Shown one piece after another: positions 15,433 to 24,114 of a DNA stretch of 64,000 nt. Position 1 is the stretch's first letter, and every line of letters begins with the position of its first letter. Both the position numbers and the translations under genes were made by a program. A model generated the notes under the pieces. The model had not been told where the DNA came from. It searched no databases and was given only the letters and a program-made list of their open reading frames with translations. Source of the DNA: Nocardioides sp. J54. Its GTDB lineage: Bacteria > Actinomycetota > Actinomycetes > Propionibacteriales > Nocardioidaceae. The DNA is taken from contig NZ_JAER01000015.1 in the NCBI RefSeq assembly GCF_000519005.1, positions 21,658 through 85,657 on the forward strand, given 5' to 3'.

Positions 15433-17415
15433 GTGTCCGACATCAAGGTCGTCGTCATCACCCCTGATGCACGTCAGGAGTCGACGGTGACGGAGGGCAC
15501 GAAGGCCTGGGAGCTGTTCAGGGACGACGCCGACGTCATCGCCGCGCGCGTCGGCGGCCAGCTCAAGGACCTGTCCTACGCGCTGGCCGACGGCGACGAG
15601 GTCGAGGGCGTGGCCATCGGCAGCCCGGACGGCCTCGACATCCTGCGCCACTCGACCGCGCACGTGCTGGCCCAGGCCGTGCAGCAGCTCTTCCCCGAGG
15701 CCAGGCTCGGCATCGGCCCGCCGATCCAGGACGGCTTCTACTACGACTTCGACGTCCCGGTGCCCTTCGTGCCCGAGGACCTCGCCAGGCTCGAGTCCGC
15801 GATGCGCAAGATCATCAAGGAGAACCAGCGCTTCGAGCGTCGGGTCACCACCGACGAGGACGCGCTGGTCGAGCTCGCCGACGAGCCGTACAAGGTCGAG
15901 CTGATCGGCCTCAAGGGCAACGCGGGTGAGGCCGCCGAGGGTGCCTCGGCCGAGGTCGGCGCCGGCGAGCTCACGATCTACGACAACATCAACCGCAAGG
16001 GCGAGGTCGCCTGGAAGGACCTCTGCCGCGGTCCCCACCTGCCGACCACCAAGCGGATCCCCGCCTTCAAGCTGATGCGCAGTGCCGCGGCGTACTGGCG
16101 CGGCGACGAGAAGAACAAGCAGCTCCAGCGCATCTACGGCACCGCGTGGCCGAGCAAGGAGGAGCTGGACGCGCACCTGCACCGCATCGAGGAGGCCGAG
16201 CGGCGCGACCACCGCAAGCTCGGCCGTGAGCTCGACCTGTTCTCGTTCCCGGACGAGATCGGCTCCGGCCTGCCGGTCTTCCACCCCAAGGGTGGCGTGA
16301 TCAAGCGGGAGATGGAGGACTACGTCCGCCGCCGCCACATCGAGGAGGGCTTCTCCTACGTCGGCACCCCGCACATCACCAAGGACGGCCTGTTCCACAC
16401 CTCGGGCCACCTGCCGTACTACGCCGACACGATGTTCCCGCCGATGGAGTTCGAGGGCACGAACTACCAGCTCAAGGCGATGAACTGCCCGATGCACAAC
16501 CTGATCTTCAGCAGCCGCGGCCGCTCGTACCGCGAGCTCCCGCTGCGGCTGTTCGAGTTCGGGAGCGTCTACCGCTACGAGAAGTCCGGCGTCATCCACG
16601 GCCTCACCCGGGTCCGCGGCTTCGCCCAGGACGACTCGCACTCCTACTGCACCCCCGAGCAGGCCCCGGCCGAGGTCAAGCACCTGCTCGGCTTCATGCT
16701 CGGCGTGCTCAAGGACTTCGGCCTCGACGACTTCTACCTCGAGCTGTCGACCCGCGACGACGCCAAGCCGGACAAGTTCGTCGGCTCCGACGAGGACTGG
16801 GCGACCGCCACCAAGGTGCTCGAGGACGTCGCGGCGGAGACCGGCCTCGACCTCGTGCCCGACCCCGGCGGCGCCGCGTTCTACGGCCCCAAGATCTCCG
16901 TGCAGGCCAAGGACGCGATCGGCCGCACCTGGCAGATGGGCACCGTCCAGTACGACTTCAACCAGCCGGCACGCTTCGGCCTGGAGTACACCGCGCCCGA
17001 CGGCTCCAAGCAGCAGCCGGTGATGATCCACTCCGCGAAGTTCGGCTCCATCGAGCGCTTCCTCGGCGTGCTCGTCGAGCACTACGCCGGTGCCTTCCCT
17101 CCGTGGCTGGCCCCGGTCCAGGTGCAGGGCATCCCCGTGGCCGACGCCTTCACCGACTACCTCTACGAGGTGGCCGGCCAGCTCAGGGCGCGCGGAATCC
17201 GGGTCGAGGTCGACGAGTCCGACGACCGCTTCCAGAAGAAGATCCGCAACGCCCAGCTGCAGAAGATCCCGTTCATGCTCATCGCCGGTGGCGAGGACGT
17301 GGAGAAGGGCGCAGTCAGCTTCCGCTACCGCGACGGCCGCCAGGAGAACGGCGTGCCGGTGGCCGAGGCGATCGAGCGCATCGTCGCGGCGGTCGAGTCG
17401 CGCGAGCAGGTCTGA
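15433..17415 (+). CDS. thrS: Threonyl-tRNA synthetase
   Basis: A 660-residue class II synthetase that charges tRNA-Thr. Domains in order: TGS (residues 1-65), second additional domain with [10 protein letters not shown] near 75, catalytic core with the zinc ligands Cys and His in MNCPMHN and a later His in IHSAKFGS, motif 2 region [20 protein letters not shown], motif 3 [12 protein letters not shown], and a C-terminal anticodon-binding domain from about 560 ([20 protein letters not shown]). Length is normal. GTG at 15433 is set by AGGAG at 15421-15425. It heads the downstream run of same-strand genes. Confidence 0.97.
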   Translation: MSDIKVVVITPDARQESTVTEGTKAWELFRDDADVIAARVGGQLKDLSYALADGDEVEGVAIGSPDGLDILRHSTAHVLAQAVQQLFPEARLGIGPPIQDGFYYDFDVPVPFVPEDLARLESAMRKIIKENQRFERRVTTDEDALVELADEPYKVELIGLKGNAGEAAEGASAEVGAGELTIYDNINRKGEVAWKDLCRGPHLPTTKRIPAFKLMRSAAAYWRGDEKNKQLQRIYGTAWPSKEELDAHLHRIEEAERRDHRKLGRELDLFSFPDEIGSGLPVFHPKGGVIKREMEDYVRRRHIEEGFSYVGTPHITKDGLFHTSGHLPYYADTMFPPMEFEGTNYQLKAMNCPMHNLIFSSRGRSYRELPLRLFEFGSVYRYEKSGVIHGLTRVRGFAQDDSHSYCTPEQAPAEVKHLLGFMLGVLKDFGLDDFYLELSTRDDAKPDKFVGSDEDWATATKVLEDVAAETGLDLVPDPGGAAFYGPKISVQAKDAIGRTWQMGTVQYDFNQPARFGLEYTAPDGSKQQPVMIHSAKFGSIERFLGVLVEHYAGAFPPWLAPVQVQGIPVADAFTDYLYEVAGQLRARGIRVEVDESDDRFQKKIRNAQLQKIPFMLIAGGEDVEKGAVSFRYRDGRQENGVPVAEAIERIVAAVESREQV

Positions 17416-17423
17416 GGCGCGCC

Positions 17424-18407
17424 ATGAGGCGGGGGGCAGCGGTCGTCGTGCTCGGCCTGCTGCTGCCTGCCCTCGTGGCGTGCAGCGGGTCCGACAGCCC
17501 GAGCGGGGCACCGCCGCGCCCGCCGGTCCCGACCACGGCCAGCGCGACGCCGACCCAGGAGGGCAAGCCGGGCGGGGACGCCGGCGACCCCGGTGCCGAC
17601 GCCAACGACCTCGCCAAGGCCGCCGAGGAGCTGGCCCGGCAAGGGGACCAGCCGACCGGCGACATCGCCCCGCGCGACGGCGAGGTGCTCGGCGGCGACG
17701 TGAGCTGGCCGCAGTGCCCCAAGGGCATGGGCATCCCGGAGAAGCAGGGCAAGGGCCTGCCGATGCCGCTGCCCGAGGCGGAGTTCGTCGTGCTCGGCCT
17801 GACCAACGGCCCCGGCTTCACCCGCAACCCCTGCCTCGCCGACCAGGTGCAGTGGGCCAAGGACAACGACGTGCTCGTGTCCGTCTACGCCGTCTCGAGC
17901 TTCCCCGACAAGGCCACGCTCGACGACTACGGCTCCGACGGCCCGTACGACGCCTCCAACCGCCTCGGCCGGCTGCGCAACGTCGGCTACCAGCAGGCCC
18001 GCTTCAACATCGGCACCATGGGCACGACCGGCCTGCTGAGCCCGATCGTGTGGATCGACGTCGAGCCGGTGCCGACCTTCGAGTGGAGCTCGGACCTGCG
18101 CGCCAACGCCGCCGTCATCGAGGGCGTCGCCCGCGGCTACACCGACGCCGGCTACCGCATCGGCGTCTACTCGACCCCGCTGCTCTACCGCCAGGTGGTC
18201 GGCGACCTCTCGCTCGGCGGCATCCCCGAGTGGCGGGCCGCGGGCCAGACCTCGCGTGCCGAGGCGCTCAACCGCTGCGGTCCCGACTGGTCGATCCAGG
18301 GCGGCCCCGCGGTCATGGGCCAGTGGGTCGAGGACCAGCGCGACAAGAACGTCACCTGCCCCGGCATCTCCGCCGACCTCGGCCAGTGGTTCCACCGGTT
18401 CACGTGA
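17424..18407 (+). CDS. Lipoprotein with GH25-like glycosidase fold
   Basis: A 327-residue predicted lipoprotein: signal peptide with lipobox LLPALVAC (Cys at about residue 20), then a Pro/Gly/Ala-rich linker to about residue 85, then a domain resembling GH25/DUF1906 TIM barrels. Candidate acidic residues are Asp in LGGDVSWPQ near 91 and Asp-x-Glu in IVWIDVEPVP near 210, as in GH25 lysozymes, so it may act on peptidoglycan outside the membrane; activity is not proven. It starts 9 nt after thrS and is followed at 13 nt by the TetR gene. Confidence 0.75.
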   Translation: MRRGAAVVVLGLLLPALVACSGSDSPSGAPPRPPVPTTASATPTQEGKPGGDAGDPGADANDLAKAAEELARQGDQPTGDIAPRDGEVLGGDVSWPQCPKGMGIPEKQGKGLPMPLPEAEFVVLGLTNGPGFTRNPCLADQVQWAKDNDVLVSVYAVSSFPDKATLDDYGSDGPYDASNRLGRLRNVGYQQARFNIGTMGTTGLLSPIVWIDVEPVPTFEWSSDLRANAAVIEGVARGYTDAGYRIGVYSTPLLYRQVVGDLSLGGIPEWRAAGQTSRAEALNRCGPDWSIQGGPAVMGQWVEDQRDKNVTCPGISADLGQWFHRFT

Positions 18408-18419
18408 GAAGGTTTGGCA

Positions 18420-19145
18420 ATGAGCTCGGAGAGTGGTGAGCTGCTCGACGGTCGCCGTCGACGCTGGCAGGAGCACAACCAGGTCCGCCGCCAGGTCATC
18501 ATCGACGCCGCCATCGCCGTCCTGGAGCGCCAGGCGCCCGGCGAGGAGTACCAGGTGCAGGCCGTCGCCGACGAGGCCAAGATGAGCCGCACCGTCATCT
18601 ACCGGCACTTCGCCGACCGCTCCGACCTCGACCGGGCCGTGCAGGCCCAGGTCTGCGAGGACGTCGGCAACCAGCTCCTGCCCGCGCTGTCGTACGACGG
18701 CACCCCGGACCAGATCGTCCGCGGCATCGTCGCCAGCTTCGTGCGCTGGGCCGAGGCGCACCCGTCGCTGTACTGGTTCGCCGAGCGCGACCTCGCCGGC
18801 TGGGGCCCCAGCCCGCTCGGCCTGGCGGTGCAGCAGGTCGCCGGGACCATCGAGGAGATCATGACGACCGTCGTCGCGGCGCTCGGGGTCGAGCTCTCGG
18901 ACGACGACCGTGCGGCGCTCGACCCGTGGGTCTTCGGGATGATCGGCGCCGTCTTCTCCGCCGTGCGCCGCTGGCTCGAGCGCGAGCCGCGCCAGCCCGG
19001 CACGGAGGCCTGCATCGACATCCTCGCGGACTCGATCTGGATGCAGGTCAACGGCATGGCGACCGCGCGCGGCCTCAACCTGCCCGACCTGCCCATCTCC
19101 GACCTGCTGCAGATGCTCCAGCCTGCGGCGACCGACGACCAGTGA
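18420..19145 (+). CDS. TetR/AcrR-family transcriptional regulator
   Basis: A 241-residue regulator. The HTH is in residues 25-70 (VIIDAAIAVLERQA, then VQAVADEAKMSRTVIYRHFA DRSDL), typical of TetR; the C-terminal ligand domain is Trp-rich (YWFAERDLAGWGPSPLG). ATG 18420 is chosen because AGAAGG lies 7 nt upstream; a TTG two codons earlier has none. Targets are unknown; the gene order with thrS and the HIT gene is suggestive of a conserved neighbourhood rather than of a regulon. Its stop overlaps the region of the next gene's start. Confidence 0.88.
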   Translation: MSSESGELLDGRRRRWQEHNQVRRQVIIDAAIAVLERQAPGEEYQVQAVADEAKMSRTVIYRHFADRSDLDRAVQAQVCEDVGNQLLPALSYDGTPDQIVRGIVASFVRWAEAHPSLYWFAERDLAGWGPSPLGLAVQQVAGTIEEIMTTVVAALGVELSDDDRAALDPWVFGMIGAVFSAVRRWLEREPRQPGTEACIDILADSIWMQVNGMATARGLNLPDLPISDLLQMLQPAATDDQ

Positions 19146-19153
19146 GGGACCAC

Positions 19154-19684
19154 GTGGCCGACCCGGACGGGCTCGAGCGGCTCTGGACGCCGCACCGCAT
19201 GTCGTACGTGCGCGGGGAGGGGGAGACCGAGCAGCCGGCCCACGCAGAGCCGCGCCCGGCCTGCCCCTTCTGCCGGATCAGCCGTGACCCGGCGACCTCG
19301 ACCGACGACGACCTGGTGGTGGTGCGGGGCGAGACGACGTACGTCGTGCTCAACCTCTACCCCTACAACCCCGGCCACCTGATGGTGCTGCCCTACCGCC
19401 ACGTCGCGGACTACACCGACCTCGACGACGCCGAGACCGACGAGCTCACGGCGATGACCAAGTCCGCGCTGCGCACGATCCGCGCCGTCTCGCAGCCACA
19501 CGCCTTCAACGTCGGGCTGAACCTCGGGGGAGCGGCGGGCGGCTCGCTGTCCGGTCACCTGCACCAGCACGTCGTGCCCCGGTGGTCCGGCGACGCGAAC
19601 TTCATGACCGTCATCGCGGGCACCAAGACCCTCCCGCAGCTGCTCGGGGACACCCGCGACCTGCTCGCGGCCCACTGGCAGTAG
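19154..19684 (+). CDS. HIT-domain protein (AP4A phosphorylase/hydrolase type)
   Basis: A 176-residue histidine-triad protein. A zinc site is suggested by CPFCRI near residue 37, and the catalytic triad is in GHLHQHVVPRW near residue 140 with NPGHLMVLPYRHV before it. In actinobacteria this HIT gene, next to the phosphatidylinositol-phosphate synthase gene, encodes an AP4A phosphorylase-type enzyme that degrades diadenosine polyphosphates. GTG 19154 is preferred since GAGG lies 6 nt upstream; GTG 19142 overlapping the TetR stop is the alternative and adds 4 residues. Confidence 0.88.
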   Translation: MADPDGLERLWTPHRMSYVRGEGETEQPAHAEPRPACPFCRISRDPATSTDDDLVVVRGETTYVVLNLYPYNPGHLMVLPYRHVADYTDLDDAETDELTAMTKSALRTIRAVSQPHAFNVGLNLGGAAGGSLSGHLHQHVVPRWSGDANFMTVIAGTKTLPQLLGDTRDLLAAHWQ

Positions 19685-19690
19685 TAGGTT
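19685..19690 (+). promoter_or_regulatory. -10 element (TAGGTT), phosphatidylinositol-phosphate synthase gene
   Basis: TAGGTT overlapping the HIT gene's stop region, 8-nt gap to GTG at 19699. Confidence 0.35.
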
Positions 19691-19698
19691 CTCGCCCC

Positions 19699-20358
19699 GT
19701 GTTGGATCGGTTCAAGGAGTTCTGGGCGGGCACGGTGCTGCACCCCGTCGTGCGGCTGTTCATCCGGCTGGGCATCAGCCCGGACGCGGTGACCCTCGTC
19801 GGGACCCTCGGCGTGGCCGCGGGTGCCCTCGTCTTCTTCCCGCAGGGCGAGCTGCTGATCGGCGTGCTGTTCATCACGGCGTTCGTCTTCAGCGACCTCA
19901 TCGACGGGCGGATGGCCCGCGAGACCGGGCGGGTGTCGAAGTTCGGCGCCTTCTGGGACTCCACGCTGGACCGGATCGGCGACGGTGCCATCTTCGGCGG
20001 CCTGGCGCTCTACTTCGCCGGCACCGGCGAGGACCAGGGCGACAGCTACCTCTACCTGTGCGTCACCCTGTGGTGCCTGGTGATGGGATCCGTCACGTCG
20101 TACGCGCGTGCCCGGGCCGAGTCCCTCGGCATGGACGCCAAGGGCGGCATCGCCGAGCGCGCCGACCGGCTCGTGTCGATCCTCGTGATGACCGGCCTCT
20201 CGGCGATCTTCGACCTGCCGATCCTCATGTACGTCACCCTCTGGGCCCTCGCGGTCGCCAGCACCTACACGGTCGTCTTCCGGGTCCTGAAGGTCCGCCG
20301 GCAGGCGCTGGCCGCCGACGCGGGCACCGCCGGGTCCACGGGTCAGCCTGAGGCGTAG
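19699..20358 (+). CDS. pgsA: Phosphatidylinositol-phosphate synthase (CDP-alcohol phosphatidyltransferase)
   Basis: A 219-residue integral membrane enzyme with about six membrane segments. The CDP-alcohol motif D-x2-D-G-x2-A-R-x8-G-x3-D-x3-D is complete: DLIDGRMAR followed by [10 protein letters not shown], residues about 66-92. In actinobacteria the protein in this position joins CDP-diacylglycerol to inositol-1-phosphate, the first step to phosphatidylinositol and its mannosides. In mycobacteria it is followed by an acyltransferase and the mannosyltransferase pimA; here pdxS follows at once. GTG 19699 is taken; no other start is plausible. Confidence 0.9.
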   Translation: MLDRFKEFWAGTVLHPVVRLFIRLGISPDAVTLVGTLGVAAGALVFFPQGELLIGVLFITAFVFSDLIDGRMARETGRVSKFGAFWDSTLDRIGDGAIFGGLALYFAGTGEDQGDSYLYLCVTLWCLVMGSVTSYARARAESLGMDAKGGIAERADRLVSILVMTGLSAIFDLPILMYVTLWALAVASTYTVVFRVLKVRRQALAADAGTAGSTGQPEA

Positions 20359-20376
20359 GTCGCGTCCTGCTCGCCG

Positions 20377-20382
20377 TAGGAT
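20377..20382 (+). promoter_or_regulatory. -10 element (TAGGAT), pdxS
   Basis: TAGGAT with a 7-nt gap to ATG at 20390. Confidence 0.45.
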
Positions 20383-20389
20383 CGACGGC

Positions 20390-21295
20390 ATGAGCGAGCA
20401 GGTAGAGCCCACTTCTGGGCAGGGCACCACCCGGGTCAAGCGCGGCATGGCCGAGATGCTCAAGGGTGGCGTCATCATGGACGTGGTCACGCCCGAGCAG
20501 GCGAAGATCGCCGAGGACGCCGGGGCGGTGGCGGTGATGGCCCTGGAGCGGGTGCCTGCCGACATCCGTGCCCAGGGCGGGGTGTCGCGGATGAGCGACC
20601 CCGACATGATCGACGGGATCATCTCCGCGGTCTCGATCCCGGTGATGGCCAAGGCACGGATCGGGCACTTCGCCGAGGCGCAGGTGCTGCAGTCCCTGGG
20701 CGTCGACTACATCGACGAGTCGGAGGTGCTGACCCCGGCCGACTACGCCAACCACATCGACAAGTGGGCCTTCACGGTCCCGTTCGTGTGCGGTGCGACC
20801 AACCTCGGTGAGGCGCTGCGTCGGATCACCGAGGGCGCGGCGATGATCCGCTCCAAGGGCGAGGCCGGCACCGGTGACGTGTCCAACGCCGTGACCCACA
20901 TGCGCACCATCCGTGCCGAGATCCGGAGGCTGACGGTGCTCTCCGACGACGAGCTGTACGTCGCGGCCAAGGAGCTGCAGGCGCCGTACGAGCTGGTCGC
21001 GGAGGTCGCGCGGACCGGCAAGCTGCCGGTCGTGCTGTTCACCGCCGGCGGCATCGCGACTCCCGCGGACGCCGCGATGATGATGCAGCTGGGAGCCGAG
21101 GGTGTCTTCGTCGGCTCGGGCATCTTCAAGTCCGGCAACCCCGCCCAGCGGGCGGAGGCGATCGTCAAGGCCACGACCTTCCACGACGACCCCGACGTCG
21201 TCGCCAAGGTCTCCCGCGGCCTGGGCGAGGCGATGGTCGGCATCAACGTCGACGAGCTCCCGCAGCACCACCGGCTGGAGACCCGCGGCTGGTGA
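20390..21295 (+). CDS. pdxS: Pyridoxal 5'-phosphate synthase subunit PdxS
   Basis: A 301-residue TIM barrel, the synthase subunit that builds pyridoxal phosphate from ribose 5-phosphate, glyceraldehyde 3-phosphate and ammonia from PdxT. Characteristic segments are [20 protein letters not shown], the lysine in [32 protein letters not shown] and [20 protein letters not shown]. Length is typical. The glutaminase partner pdxT is not adjacent as usual but 3.8 kb downstream, beyond the SipW cluster. Two hairpins after its stop, one followed by T5, separate it from that cluster. Confidence 0.97.
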   Translation: MSEQVEPTSGQGTTRVKRGMAEMLKGGVIMDVVTPEQAKIAEDAGAVAVMALERVPADIRAQGGVSRMSDPDMIDGIISAVSIPVMAKARIGHFAEAQVLQSLGVDYIDESEVLTPADYANHIDKWAFTVPFVCGATNLGEALRRITEGAAMIRSKGEAGTGDVSNAVTHMRTIRAEIRRLTVLSDDELYVAAKELQAPYELVAEVARTGKLPVVLFTAGGIATPADAAMMMQLGAEGVFVGSGIFKSGNPAQRAEAIVKATTFHDDPDVVAKVSRGLGEAMVGINVDELPQHHRLETRGW

Positions 21296-21312
21296 CCCCC
21301 AACACCTGACTA

Positions 21313-21330
21313 CGCGGGCGGCCGCCCGCG
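21313..21330 (+). other. 18-nt perfect palindrome after pdxS
   Basis: CGCGGGCGGCCGCCCGCG, 17 nt after the pdxS stop; it would form a very stable hairpin, without a T-run, and may be a transcription pause or an RNA-stabilising end. Confidence 0.5.
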
Positions 21331-21339
21331 TGATCCATC

Positions 21340-21384
21340 GGAACCATGGTCTTGACGAGTCGGGACCATGGTTCCGGTCTTTTT
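21340..21384 (+). terminator. Intrinsic terminator between pdxS and the SipW cluster
   Basis: A 12-bp perfect stem (GGAACCATGGTC at 21340-21351, complement at 21364-21375) around a 12-nt loop, followed by GGTCTTTTT. It ends the pdxS transcript. Because each arm is itself nearly palindromic (CCATGG), it could also bind a dimeric regulator of the cluster downstream. Confidence 0.8.
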
Positions 21385-21540
21385 ACGGGCCAATGTCCCG
21401 ATTCGCCCACGCGCCCGTCACTGCGCGTGGTCCCCTTCCGTTCTGGCTTCCACCGGGCGCTCCCGCCCCCGGAAGTCAATCCCTCACAACCAACACAGCC
21501 AGACCTGGGGACAACACAGGGCATGGGGACTGGAGACATC
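21385..21540 (+). promoter_or_regulatory. Leader of the SipW cluster
   Basis: 156 nt between the terminator and the first cluster gene. It must hold the promoter, as the terminator isolates it from pdxS, but no convincing -35/-10 pair stands out. GGAG at 21532-21535 serves the gene at 21541. Confidence 0.3.
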
Positions 21541-22077
21541 ATGAAGAAGACGACGAAGGGCGCACTCGCCGCCGGCTCGGCCGCGGTGCTGCTCATGGGT
21601 GGTGCGGGCACGCTCGCCTACTGGTCGGACTCGGTGACCACGGACGGGACGGAGATCGAGAGCGGCCACCTGAGCCTCGACCTCCAGGAGTGCGACGGCT
21701 GGACTATCGACGGCGGGGCTGCGTACGACGACCAGCTGCTGGTCCCGGGGGACAGCCTCTCCCAGAGCTGCACCTACGTGCTGGACATCGCGGGCGAGCA
21801 CCTGAAGTCGGTGGACTTCGACGTGACCGTTCCGAGCGATGTCACCGGCGCCCAGGCGCTGATCGACGAGATCGACGTCACGCCCGTGGTCCGCCTGAAC
21901 GGCAACCTCCAGGGCGACGGCACCGGCGTGGCGGTGAGCGACAACGACGTGGTCTCGGTGGACATCACCGTGACCTGGCCCTACGGCGTCGAGGACAACG
22001 ACTCGAACGTCGTCGGCGGTCTGTCGGCTGCGCTCGACGCCCTCACCGTCAGCGTCACGCAGAACCACAGCTCCTGA
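21541..22077 (+). CDS. Secreted protein with SipW-dependent-type signal peptide (TasA/camelysin-like)
   Basis: A 178-residue exported protein. Its N-terminus is the alternate-type signal peptide seen in proteins processed by SipW-like peptidases: a short basic start (MKKTTKG), a hydrophobic run rich in Ala/Gly and the characteristic A-Y-W-S-D (residues 26-30). The rest is strand-rich and acidic with two cysteines (ECDGW, QSCTY) that may pair, like camelysin and TasA domains, which build fibres or surface layers in Bacillus. Fibre formation here is inferred. The signal peptidase gene 31 nt downstream is the presumed processing enzyme. Confidence 0.8.
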   Translation: MKKTTKGALAAGSAAVLLMGGAGTLAYWSDSVTTDGTEIESGHLSLDLQECDGWTIDGGAAYDDQLLVPGDSLSQSCTYVLDIAGEHLKSVDFDVTVPSDVTGAQALIDEIDVTPVVRLNGNLQGDGTGVAVSDNDVVSVDITVTWPYGVEDNDSNVVGGLSAALDALTVSVTQNHSS

Positions 22078-22108
22078 GCCTCCGGCCTGACCCGACCCCG
22101 TTCGTCCC

Positions 22109-22816
22109 ATGAAGCTCGTCCGGTTCGCCAGCCACGTCCTGCTGTGGCTGGTGATCCTGACCGCTGTGGCCTCGGTCGCGCTGGCCGTCGCGATACCCCG
22201 GATCGCCGGTGGCACGCCCTACACGGTGCTCACAGGATCCATGGAGCCCGACCTGCCGCCGGGAACGCTGGTCGTCGTCCGATCGGTCGACCCGGAGGAA
22301 GTCGCGCTCGGCGACGTGATCACCTTCCAGCTCGAGTCCGGTGAGCCGACCGTCGCCACCCACCGGGTGGTGGCGGTCGGGACCCGGCTCGACGGGGAGC
22401 AGGTGTTCACCACCCAGGGCGACGCCAACGGGACGCCGGACCGCAACCCGGTCCGGGCGGTGCAGGTCCAGGGGCGGCTCTGGTACTCCGTGCCGTACCT
22501 GGGACACCTCAACAGCGTGCTGACGGGCAAGCAGCGGCAGACCGCGCTCCTCCTGGTCGCGGCACTGCTGTCGGGCTACGCGGGCTTCATGTTCGTGACC
22601 GCGGTCCGCGACGGCGTACGGCGTCGGCGCGGTGCCGCAGCGGCGACCGGGCGGCAGCCCGTCGAGGTCGACCGCGCCGCGTCGCCGCCGGCGACGACCC
22701 CGAGGCCCGACCAGCCGCCGATCGGCCTGGTGGCCGGTGCCGCCCTCGCGACGCTCGCCGCCTTCGGGGTGGTCCGGCTCGTCCGGTCCACGCTCGCCCG
22801 CACAGCACACCACTGA
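22109..22816 (+). CDS. Signal peptidase I of the SipW (Ser-His) type
   Basis: A 235-residue membrane protease. Membrane segment at 8-30, catalytic Ser44 in LTGSMEPDLPPGTLVVV, then GDVITFQ and the motif THRVV with His85 in place of the lysine of ordinary bacterial signal peptidases, hence the archaeal/SipW type. FTTQGDAN is the last conserved box. Two more membrane segments lie at about 150-168 and 210-230. It probably cleaves the AYW-D-type signal peptides coded on both sides. ATG 22109 is the only sensible start, although its ribosome site is weak. Confidence 0.88.
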   Translation: MKLVRFASHVLLWLVILTAVASVALAVAIPRIAGGTPYTVLTGSMEPDLPPGTLVVVRSVDPEEVALGDVITFQLESGEPTVATHRVVAVGTRLDGEQVFTTQGDANGTPDRNPVRAVQVQGRLWYSVPYLGHLNSVLTGKQRQTALLLVAALLSGYAGFMFVTAVRDGVRRRRGAAAATGRQPVEVDRAASPPATTPRPDQPPIGLVAGAALATLAAFGVVRLVRSTLARTAHH

Positions 22817-22847
22817 CACCCACTCGACCTCGCCGGAGGAGACCTAC

Positions 22848-23525
22848 GTGATCCGCAGCATCGCCGCGACGGCGGTACTCGCGACCCTCGGGGTCGTCGG
22901 TGCCGCGGCACCGGCGTCCGCCGACGACGAGGTCGGGCTCAGCCGGGACGGGGCGGCCTGGACCCGGCAGCTCGACGCGCCCCTGTTCGACAGCGGCTTC
23001 ATCTGGGTGCCCGGCGACGTCGAGGAGGCGTCCTTCCTGGTCCGCAACGACGGTCCGTCGGACGGCGAGCTGTCGGTCGACGTCCTCGCCGACGACCCGG
23101 ACGGGCTGCTCGCCTCGGACGCCTTCCTCCTCGAGGCCCGGCTCGGCTCGGGGGAATGGGTGGAGGTCGTGGGCGGGACCACGACCCTCGCGCCGGCGGT
23201 GCTCGACGTCCCGGAGGGGGCACGCACCCGGGTCACGGTCCGGGGCACCTTCCTCCCGGACACCACAGAGCACCAGGATGAGCTCGCCTCCCTCCGCGTC
23301 CGGGTGACGCTCTCGGAGTCGGGTGACGTCGGCGGCGTCGACGACGGGGACGACGGGGACGACGGGGACGGCGACGGCTCCGTCGGGGGCCAGGACGGCC
23401 TGCCGGCCACCGGTTCCTCGCTCGACGCCACGTGGCTGTGGTTGGCGGCCGGCCTCGTCGGCTCCGGAATCGCGCTTGTGCACCCCGGACGTGGCCGACG
23501 GGAGGTGCCCCGTGAACAGGCGTGA
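22848..23525 (+). CDS. LPXTG-type cell-wall-anchored protein
   Basis: A 225-residue surface protein. Ordinary Sec signal peptide (IAATAVLATLGVVGAAAPAS ADD), a strand-rich domain that looks like a bacterial Ig-type or conserved repeat domain, an Asp-Gly linker (DDGDDGDDGDGDG), then LPATG at about residues 185-189 followed by a membrane segment and the basic tail GRGRREV: a complete sortase anchor. No sortase gene is in the window. GTG 22848 is set by GGAGGAG at 22835-22841. Its signal peptide differs from those of its two substrate-like neighbours, so it does not need the SipW-type peptidases. The last codons overlap the next gene by 14 nt. Confidence 0.83.
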   Translation: MIRSIAATAVLATLGVVGAAAPASADDEVGLSRDGAAWTRQLDAPLFDSGFIWVPGDVEEASFLVRNDGPSDGELSVDVLADDPDGLLASDAFLLEARLGSGEWVEVVGGTTTLAPAVLDVPEGARTRVTVRGTFLPDTTEHQDELASLRVRVTLSESGDVGGVDDGDDGDDGDGDGSVGGQDGLPATGSSLDATWLWLAAGLVGSGIALVHPGRGRREVPREQA

Positions 23526-24114
23526 CCCCCACCGCAGGCGCACCGGGCTCTGGTTCGGCCACGGTCGCACCCGCGCCCTGCTCTCTGCCGGGCTCCTCGT
23601 CGGGACCGGTGCCGTCGCGACCTCCGCGTTCTGGGCCGACCGGGCCGAGGTGGCTGGGGCGACCATCAGTGCCGGGACGCTGCACGTGGACCTCGAGTCC
23701 AATTACCGGCAGCGCCCGGAGTCGATCGTCGGTTGGAGTGAGCTGGACCTCGCGGGCCTCACGCCGGGGACGACGAAGGCGGCGTTGATGACGGTCACCA
23801 ACAACAGCCGCGGACAGCTCCCGGTCTCGTTCAGGCTGCAGGCCAGCGCGACGGGAGCGCTGGGATCCGCGCTCGAGGTCACGGTGCGTCGCGGGGGCAC
23901 CCTGTCCGGAAGTGGCTGTTCCAGCGGCACCGTCCTCGGGGGCTCCCCCGACGCCGGGCTGAACGGCTTCGACGCGCCCGGAGGGACCGTCCTCGCGACC
24001 GGGCAGTCGACCGAGCTGTGCATCCAGGTGTCGCTGCCGGCAGGCGCGAGCGTCGCGCCGAGCTCGACCTCGATCGTCACCTTCACCGTCCCCGCGAAGC
24101 AGGAGATGTCATGA
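23512..24114 (+). CDS. Second secreted protein with SipW-dependent-type signal peptide
   Basis: A 200-residue exported protein. A long basic start (MNRRDPHRRRTG...GHGRTR) leads into a hydrophobic run LLSAGLLVGTGAVATS and the motif A-F-W-A-D (residues 39-43), parallel to AYWSD in the first substrate-like protein. The mature part resembles camelysin-type beta domains (GTLHVDLESN, TKAALMTVTNNSRGQLPVSF) and has two cysteines. GTG 23512 is set by GGAGGTG at 23501-23507. It overlaps both neighbours (14 nt and 4 nt), so the three genes are translationally coupled. It may be a minor subunit or a nucleator of a surface fibre; this is inferred. Confidence 0.8.
   Translation: MNRRDPHRRRTGLWFGHGRTRALLSAGLLVGTGAVATSAFWADRAEVAGATISAGTLHVDLESNYRQRPESIVGWSELDLAGLTPGTTKAALMTVTNNSRGQLPVSFRLQASATGALGSALEVTVRRGGTLSGSGCSSGTVLGGSPDAGLNGFDAPGGTVLATGQSTELCIQVSLPAGASVAPSSTSIVTFTVPAKQEMS

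Noticed and set aside
22848..23525. Asp-Gly repeat of the LPATG protein considered as a calcium-binding RTX or dockerin repeat
   Set aside because: The spacing is DDG/DG without the flanking positions of RTX nonapeptides or dockerin loops; it looks like a wall-spanning linker.
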